Positions 49,386-64,000 of a DNA stretch of 64,000 nucleotides are shown here, piece by piece. The stretch is from positions 25,552,874 to 25,616,873 of the forward strand of contig OZ005607.1 of the NCBI GenBank assembly GCA_963930655.1, read 5' to 3'. Source of the stretch: Myrica gale. Taxonomy: Eukaryota > Streptophyta > Magnoliopsida > Fagales > Myricaceae. The position numbers and the translations under genes are program-made. The first letter of the stretch is position 1. The number at the start of each line of letters is the position of its first letter. The notes under the pieces are model-generated. The model did no database searches, was not told the origin of the DNA, and worked only from the letters and a program-made list of their open reading frames with translations.

Positions 49386-51050
49386 GCAATACTAAAAATA
49401 TGACCTTTACCATCGGTCGGAAACCGCTGCTAAAGGTCAAAAAACTGTTGCTATAGTTTTAGCATCGGTTTTTTAGCGGCGGTCGCAACCGTTGCTGTAG
49501 CTCCGTCGCAATAGATCTATAGCGGCAGTTTGGGCGACCGCTAGTGAAGACCACGTGTATAAAGAAGCGGTCGCGACCACCCCTATAGACTCGAACGCAA
49601 ATTTTCCCTTTTCGCAGCGTTTCGTGAAAACGCTGGTAAAGTTTATTAGCGGCGGTCGGTCTGTGCCAGCGTTTTATTTTTATTTTTGTATGTGCCAACA
49701 TTTTTAAAACACCACTAATTTTTTCTTATATTTTCCTAATTGGAAATACAAATTTATTTTAATAATTAGAATTCAATAGATGTAAAAACTTAAAGAACAA
49801 GGATAATAAAATAATAATCTCTTCATCATTGATTAATAATATTTTACAACAAATACAAGAATCTATACAAGTAATCTAAAAAGTAACAAATTTCTAATAT
49901 AAATAACAATAAGTACGGACCGACTAAAATATTCAAATACAACACAAATAAGTAAGGACCAATTAAAATTTTCCTCCTTTGACACATCAGCATCCTCTAT
50001 TTTGAATTCCTGTAATAGAAAATAAATATCACATGAGAAATAGAAATAAACAAAATATTTATGTAAACAAAATATTTACTTGTATATAAGGCTATAAGCA
50101 ACTCTAGATAAAACGGGTCAAAACACTTTTCATTAAACCGAAATGTTCTCATTTTACCATTTGGTGCAAGAAAACGATCTCTTGCAATCACATAGGACTC
50201 CAGCATTCTTTCATTAACCAACAATGTTCCTATTAGCAGGCAGTGAAAATTCTAAATCAAACACAAAGCTCAAGCCATAAAGTGTGACTACTTATGCTGA
50301 TTTTGGATATCATTCAATCTCCCATTCACATTTCATACTAGAGGGAAAGGGACTATACAACCTGCTCCTGTATTATGCTCCTAGCCTCATCAAGTTGAGC
50401 TTCAAACTCAATCTCCCTCTCAGTTGCTTCAGAAGTAACTTCAGCACCTTTATGTGAATATTGCAATTGAACCATTCTCTCCTTCAAAAGTTAAAGCACA
50501 CACAACAAAACCTTTCAACAGCTTATTATCCTCCAGAACAATAAGATGAAATGTTAAATAGAAAGCAAAAAAAAAACAGATGCACCTTTATGGAAGTCAT
50601 TTTAGTTTTGAGACTTTCCTCTATTTTGTCTCTAGCCATGTGGAAGGGCAGGTCAAAGACACAGATGACATAAAACAAAAGCTACATTTAGAACATAATG
50701 TAGACTGTCTTATTAATACACTCTACTGGTGGATTATGATGAGATTCTGAGCCCTCGCGTAAATAGACATTCATCCACTGAGACTGAAATAACCAACAAG
50801 CTCTTGTTCAGTAGTTGTAATACTAGTTTGTTGTGCTAATTTCTTAGAGTAGCTTATTCTGCAACCATTTCTTATGTTTATCTCGAAAAATAGATGCACA
50901 AATAATGTACATATTTTTTTGGATAAATACACTTTACATCGCACCTCATCTATTATTTTTGTCAAAATTTCCGTTAATTTGAACAGAAAATAACTTTTTA
51001 GAGGGCGAAATGACAATTTTGTCCATATAATTTTTTTGACAGTGACCAAC
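49386..51050 (-). mobile_element. CACTA-type fragment
   Basis: The left part (49386-49720) carries repeated AGCGGCGGTC/GACCGCTGCTAAAGG motifs in both orientations, starting CAATACTAAAAATATGACC, a worn CACTA end. Near 50360-50490 the - strand reads MVQLQYSHKGAEVTSEATER followed by EIEFEAQLDEARSIIQEQ, a coiled-coil tail like those of CACTA proteins. The element is incomplete and its right end is unclear. Confidence 0.5.
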
Positions 51051-51067
51051 AGGCACCGATAAATGTT

Positions 51068-51287
51068 CTCGAGTCTATAGCACTACCGTTAGGATTACTT
51101 GTTCAAGATGCTTTAACCTAGAAGTACTATTACACAATATTTTTTTCTTGTAGGATATTACTGCAATTTTTTATATCTATACACGAATTAAGATCACAAA
51201 TCATATTGCATATATACACCAAAAATTATACTCGCTTGTACGAAAGTGACTGTTTGCACATATAAGTTTGATTCAGCATTTCGTTCT
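51068..51287 (+). pseudogene. Remnant of the 3' part of lipoxygenase intron 1
   Basis: Matches 31101-31316 in intron 1 of the 907-aa gene with few differences. In the working gene exon 2 begins about 70 bp later, but here the similarity ends and no exon 2 follows. It marks the right edge of the lipoxygenase array. Confidence 0.85.
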
Positions 51288-51811
51288 AAGTAATTTTACA
51301 GATGTTCTGCAAGGCTTTTATAAGGGTTAGGAGAGGTTTCACTAAGTTTAGAGGCGCTGAAAATAATAAATGAACGTTGATCGTTTAAAATAGGATTCTG
51401 TTACAGGTTGCCTAGTGAACTCCGCCAAACTCCAGTCAAACTCCGCATGAAGCCTTCACAAAACTAAAAACATCCCAAGTCTTCAACTCCAAATGTCAGG
51501 AAAGCTAGCGATAGGCACTCACATCACGAAAGATGCCAAATAACTAAAACCATATGGCCCAAATCGTGCTCTCAACCCAAATCCACTTTCTTTCACGGAT
51601 GCTACAGTTGGCACGATCAGCACCATTATTCAAAGGCCTCAGGTATAGGTGTATAAAATAACTAAAACCATGGCCCACAGGCCTCAGCTATATTATTGAG
51701 TTAGACCAATCCCAAAAAGAAAGAGATGGCAGATTAGTACAGTTAATTAGTCAAGTTTGGATTAATTGCCTTCACATTTAGAACATAAGAGGGACTAAAT
51801 GCTCGTCCTGT
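51288..51811. other. Boundary between the lipoxygenase and beta-glucosidase arrays
   Basis: No gene recognised. It includes the probable 3' UTR of the - strand beta-glucosidase. Confidence 0.5.
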
Positions 51812-55555
<3,744 letters not shown>

Positions 55556-56355
55556 ATCACTGCTTTAGTTGATCCTCTGTTATGTTCTGAGCGCTTTAAG
55601 TAGGTGATCTGCCTCTGAATATCAGCTATCCAACTGAAGATCACCTAACGATCAGCTAATTCCGACAGTTTTCAATTCTGTTGACGTGCTGACCCCTTCA
55701 AGACCGCTCGCGCGAGACCGGCGGTCTCTGGAAACAGGAGACAAATATTTCCAAAAAATGTGTTGCATGTCTTTTAAAAGGGCATTGCGAGCTGTTTGTA
55801 ACTGCCAAGTACGGTTTCAATTATTTCAAGCCTACCCAGGATTTTCGGGAAAGTTCTCTTTCATCTTGCCCAAAATTGCGAGTTTCAAGCATATCCAGGA
55901 TCTACTAATCTTGCCCAAATTAAGCCTTTCCCGTTTTTAATTTTTCTTCTGAGCAGATCTTATTTTTTGGGGCAACAAGGTGGGCAATTTGTATCTGTTT
56001 AAACTTATTTGGGGAAGTCTGGCTTTAAATAAGTTGGAGTGCCTTCTACTAATTAGTGACCAATTAAAGAAAAAATATTTATTCTAGGCTTATTTATATT
56101 TTGACATTGGGACTCTAAAAGATTATAATACTATAATTTGGACCCCAAAATTCACATTCATTCTGGCTTTTTGCATAAGTAATGCATTATTCAACAAGAG
56201 CAGTTGTAAATGTGTGTACACATATTAACATTGATATGATCATTATTATTGGAACAAATATACATGGAGTGGAAATTTATAGTCACAGATTATTGATTGG
56301 AGACAGCCCTTGATGCTAATGGATAGTAAATATACAGTATGAATGTTGTCATGTA
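55556..56355. other. Promoter side of the complete beta-glucosidase; end of the next copy
   Basis: Includes a CTCGCGCGAG palindrome within AGACCGC...GCGGTCT at about 55701-55727. No convincing TATA box for the - strand gene was found. Confidence 0.45.
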
Positions 56356-59580
<3,225 letters not shown>

Positions 59581-60014
59581 TTGGGAATCAAAAGAACAAT
59601 TAAAACAATTAAACATGCATGAGCATATATTCGACAATTACCTTCCATGGCCAAATTTTAGTGACGTCAATTACCTTCCATGACCAAATTTTAGTGATAA
59701 AATACTGACTTTTTGTGAGAAAAAATTTGGTCACAGTAAATTTTATTGTATATGTATTTATAAAATTTAAAAATACCAGCAACTTATTTTACCTGCATCC
59801 ATGTAGAGCAATTATGATATAGAACCAAAATCTTCTGTAATTTTCTATCCGGATTACATGGTGCAATTCGGATAGAGAGATCGAGCAGGTGAATTCCATT
59901 GTAAAATTCATGATGTCCAAAATTTTACACGAACAACATTAAATTGTGTGAATCTATGACCTCCTCAATTTATCTCTGAATTGCACTTTGTAATTCAGAC
60001 ACGAATTATTGAGG

Positions 60015-60302
60015 ATCTCATCCTATATTCTAACAATGAGTGGGTCCTATCAATACTACGACAGGACATTCATATGTATTTGTTAGAATCAAACAAATTT
60101 GTCACAAAATGTTTCTTTCGTGACGGGACTTTTAGCCCGTGAATCTGAAGCGGATCCAAAATCCTCTACCACATGACACAAATCATGAAATCTTGGCCAT
60201 CCATTTAATACTACTCTGTACGTGCATCACGCTCAAATCTGTCTCTCTCTCCCTCGGACTACTCATCTAGGAAAGGAAGGATCGAAGAATGGTGTCCTCG
60301 CT
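60015..60302 (+). repeat. Direct repeat of about 290 bp, copy 1
   Basis: Matches 60845-61140. Shared landmarks are ATCCTATATTCTA, GAATCTGAAGCGGA and GGATCGAAGAATGGT. Identity is roughly 80-85 percent by eye. Confidence 0.8.
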
Positions 60303-60844
60303 CAGTCTGGTTTTTTGAATCTTAACCCTAAAAAACGAACGAGTCACACACTAAGCATAGCAATTATCTCAGTATCAAAAAATTAATCGAATTTTTATCC
60401 AACATTATAAAATTGCTCATTTTCTAGGCAATAATTCCATATTGATCCGAACCAACCCATGAACACCCATTTTAATAAGATTCCGGCCAGAAGCATACAA
60501 GTACTATAATGTGCCTCTCCATGGGTGTCTGATAACCATGTATGTAAAGGTATAATCGGTAATTTAACAGCAAAAGCAATAAGAAATCAAATATAGAATA
60601 TTATTTCACGTGTATATGATGTTTATAGGAAATTTCCAGTAAATTATCGTGCTTCAATTTTTACAATTTTTTTAATATAAAAGTGAGATTTTGATAGAAC
60701 GCGACAGGTGTTGCCTTGAATAGAGCTATAATAAGAGAGGGGCCATGTATATGTATATAAGATAGTTATATTTGCAGCGTATTTAATAAATTATCTTTTT
60801 CCAAATTACATCCCGCAATCCGAACAAAAAATTGCTAAGAAACA

Positions 60845-61140
60845 CATCCTATATTCTACTAGTGAGAGGTTGGTCCTATCAATACTACGACAACACCTTC
60901 ATATGTATTTGCCAAAGCAAACGAATTTGTCATATAATATGTTTCTTTCGTGTGACGGGTCTTTTAGCCTGTGAATCTGAAGCGGACCCAAAATCCTCTA
61001 CCACATGATACAATTCATGAAATCTTGGCCATCCAATATTTACCACTTCCGTACGTACGTGCATCACTCTCAAATATCTCTCTCTCGGACTAGTCACCTA
61101 GGAAAGGACGGATCGAAGAATGGTATCCTCGATCCGTCCA
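60845..61140 (+). repeat. Direct repeat of about 290 bp, copy 2
   Basis: Partner of 60015-60302, offset by about 830 bp. It lacks TG...CA ends, so it is probably a tandem duplication with later divergence rather than a pair of LTRs. Confidence 0.8.
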
Positions 61141-61559
61141 AACCCATATTTTCTTGGCATAGACATTATTTTCTTTCAATTTCCACGATAAAGACAACTT
61201 GATCGTGTCATCTTGATCAGTAACCTTTCAAATAATTTTAGAGGACGGTACTGCGTTGCGGGCTGTAATTAGTTGTATAAAACTCTATGGGTTGGGTTAT
61301 GGTTCTAACATTTAATTTTCTAAGAGGAACTAATAAATGGACCACATTATGCCACCGCATTAATCTATATATATATATATATATATAAGGGGTGAGAAGA
61401 GGTGGGCCAATAGAGAAATTGTGCATAGTAGAAATAGGGAGGGTAAAACGGGAATGTTAAAACAAATGGTTTGAAACTCCTGTAGATATTTAACAGGGAT
61501 TAATAAGCTATTTCATCTCTTCAAGGAATCTGAGTCGTTCTTTAACTTCTTTAATGCGG

Positions 61560-62332
61560 TGGCATAATCTGGTCCTTTTATTAGGTCCTCTAATTAGCAC
61601 TTCAGATTGTTGATTGGAGCATTAGGTCCTCCTTATTTGTTATGGTGCTATCTTAACGGATGTTATTTGGTGTTCTCGCAATCAAGTGGTTCATAATGGA
61701 AAAAGGGATGATATTGGAAATGTCATTAGAAGAATTCACAGATTGTATGTGGAGCATTCTAAGGTATGGATTGCTGCTGCCCCTGCTCCGATTCTTGCTT
61801 GGCAGGCCCCTCGTGGAAGTGGTTGGAAATTCAATTTTGATGCTGCCATTCGTCATGATTGTACCTTTCTTGCTGCCGTTTGCAGGAATTCAAGTGGTGT
61901 TATACTCTTTGTTTGGACAAAGAGATCTCCTCCCGGTACTCCTCTTGTGGGAGAGACCAGAGCAGCTCTTCTTGCTGTTCAGGAGGCTTGCTTGATTGGT
62001 TTTCCCCTGGTGGAGTTTGAAGGTGATAATCTTCAGGTTTGCAATGCTCTTTGTCAGTCTTCGTTCATTCCAGATTGGTCTATTGCCCTCCTCATTCGGA
62101 ACATTAAAGATCTTCTCAATTCTTATCCCAGCTGAAAAGTCTCTCATGTAAAACGTGGTGCTAACATATTAGCCTATAATATTGCCAAGTGAACTGTTGT
62201 TGAAAATTTGGATGGAACTATTCCTACGCATTGTATACCTCCTGTTATTTTGAACTCTGATGATCCCCTATCCCCCTTGACTTTGTTCAGTTGGGTGTTG
62301 TATGAATTTGCTTAGAAAAAAAAAAAAAAAAA
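61560..62332 (+). mobile_element. LINE 3' end with RNase H domain and poly(A) tail
   Basis: The frame 61686-62135 reads WKFNFDAAIRHDCTFLAAVC ... GETRAALLAVQEACLIGF ... VEFEGDNLQVCNALCQ, a well-kept plant-LINE RNase H (RVT_3) domain with the FD, E and D residues in place. Upstream DVIWCSRNQVVHNGK is the usual linker. A 19-bp A-run at about 62314-62332 is the poly(A) tail. The 5' end is truncated and no clear target duplication was found. It could instead be a processed RNase H-like gene, but the upstream linker favours a LINE. Confidence 0.75.
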
Positions 62333-63140
62333 AGGTTAGGAACATAACCGAACCCTAACTCTGTTGCATGTTTCGGGTCAGCTCGCTAGAAACTTCTGGC
62401 AATTTATTGTGGGCGCGGGATTTTTCTTTTGTTTTGGTTAGTTTGATATTGTATACTTTTTTGTTTAATTTTGAATTTTTTTCTTAGTAAAATGTGATTG
62501 AAGAGGGGTGTGGTATGGTTTTTAAAAAGTTTTTCTATAATGATTAAATTTTTTTTTAGATATTTGTTTTAGGCATTTGTGTGAATAGTGGGGTTCATAT
62601 AAATGATGATTGGAAAGAGAAACTTTATTAAATTTATTCTCTTTGAAAGTGTAAGAGTAAAAAAGTATATTTGGAAAAAAATATTTTTGTGAGATGAGTT
62701 TTTATAGGTTAGTAAAAAAATTTAGTTTTTATGTTATTTTTGACATAAATTAAGATATAGAATTTTTTTTAGAATATTGAAATAGTTTTTTGTGTTAAAA
62801 ATAGTTTTTTTTAAAAGCTTTAATACCCTTAACCAAACATAGCCCTGCTGGTCGTTGAAGAGCCTTCTGAGGATAAAACACATCAATCTTCACTGAAGAA
62901 GCGGTAGCATTTGAGTGCATAAACCGACATTACTTAGAAAAAGTACAAATGGAGAAATAGGCTGAAGGTCTTTTTTTTTTTCAAAGTAAGGAAATTCATT
63001 CATCCAGATCAATTCAAGCGGGGATCTCTTAGATTTTCACTGGTCAGGATCCAAAAAGGAATACAAGCAGTAGAGATATTTCGTCAGTTCTATCCACAGC
63101 AGTCCAATTAGCAATATGATGCTATTATTGAGTAGGATAT
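62333..63140. other. Intergenic, AT-rich
   Basis: The end of this stretch (AACCAAACATAGCCC at about 62830) resembles a MITE terminus, with no clear partner end. No gene. Confidence 0.4.

Positions 63141-64000
<860 letters not shown>

Larger units (their letters stand above)
59583..61440. other. Intergenic region with a long direct repeat
   Basis: No gene. It carries the repeat pair listed separately and an AT microsatellite at about 61367-61387. The missing exon 1 of the pseudogene was not found here. Confidence 0.5.

Noticed and set aside
60015-61140. LTR pair
   Set aside because: No TG...CA termini, no primer site and no coding remnant between the repeats.

Overview
The window is nuclear DNA from a flowering plant, most likely a eudicot. 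It is AT-rich, has GT-AG introns, carries plant transposable elements (CACTA, Mutator, Tourist-like MITE, LINE, tRNA-type SINE, Ty3/gypsy LTRs), and its two gene families keep textbook plant exon structures. I could not identify the species.

Region 1 to about 51.3 kb is a degenerate tandem array of plastid type-2 13-lipoxygenases, all on the + strand. It holds the last 41 codons of one gene (1-126), an exon 3-6 relic cut by a LINE (8707-10225), two complete nine-exon genes (16317-24326, 901 aa; 29248-35609, 907 aa), and a decayed exon 1 with its promoter and parts of intron 1 (47483-51287). Shared flanking blocks (12503-12984 with 36516-36925; 25890-26450 with 43735-45770; 31101-31316 with 51068-51287) show that the array grew by segmental duplication and was then broken up by insertions. 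These include a gypsy remnant upstream of the second gene, a 6.8 kb CACTA-type complex with a nested LINE (36926-43704), a Mutator-like element that may carry captured host sequence (43782-45444), and a truncated gypsy LTR plus CACTA debris (48097-51050).

Region 51.8-64.0 kb is a second tandem array, of family-1 beta-glucosidases on the - strand. One thirteen-exon gene is complete (51812-55555, 512 aa). A middle copy is a pseudogene without a visible exon 1 (56356-59580). A third copy enters from the right edge with exons 10-13 visible (63141-63884).

The intact lipoxygenases should oxygenate C18 polyunsaturated fatty acids in plastids, feeding jasmonate and green-leaf-volatile synthesis. The beta-glucosidase has a signal peptide and should hydrolyse a glucoside defence or aroma compound outside the cytosol. 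Both families fit defence chemistry, but nothing in the sequence shows that the clusters are co-regulated. I saw no tRNA, rRNA or CRISPR. I found no clearly new biological system; the most unusual items are the Mutator element with a possible captured membrane-protein exon, a 188-bp near-identical copy of a lipoxygenase splice-acceptor region, and active-site changes in the beta-glucosidases.
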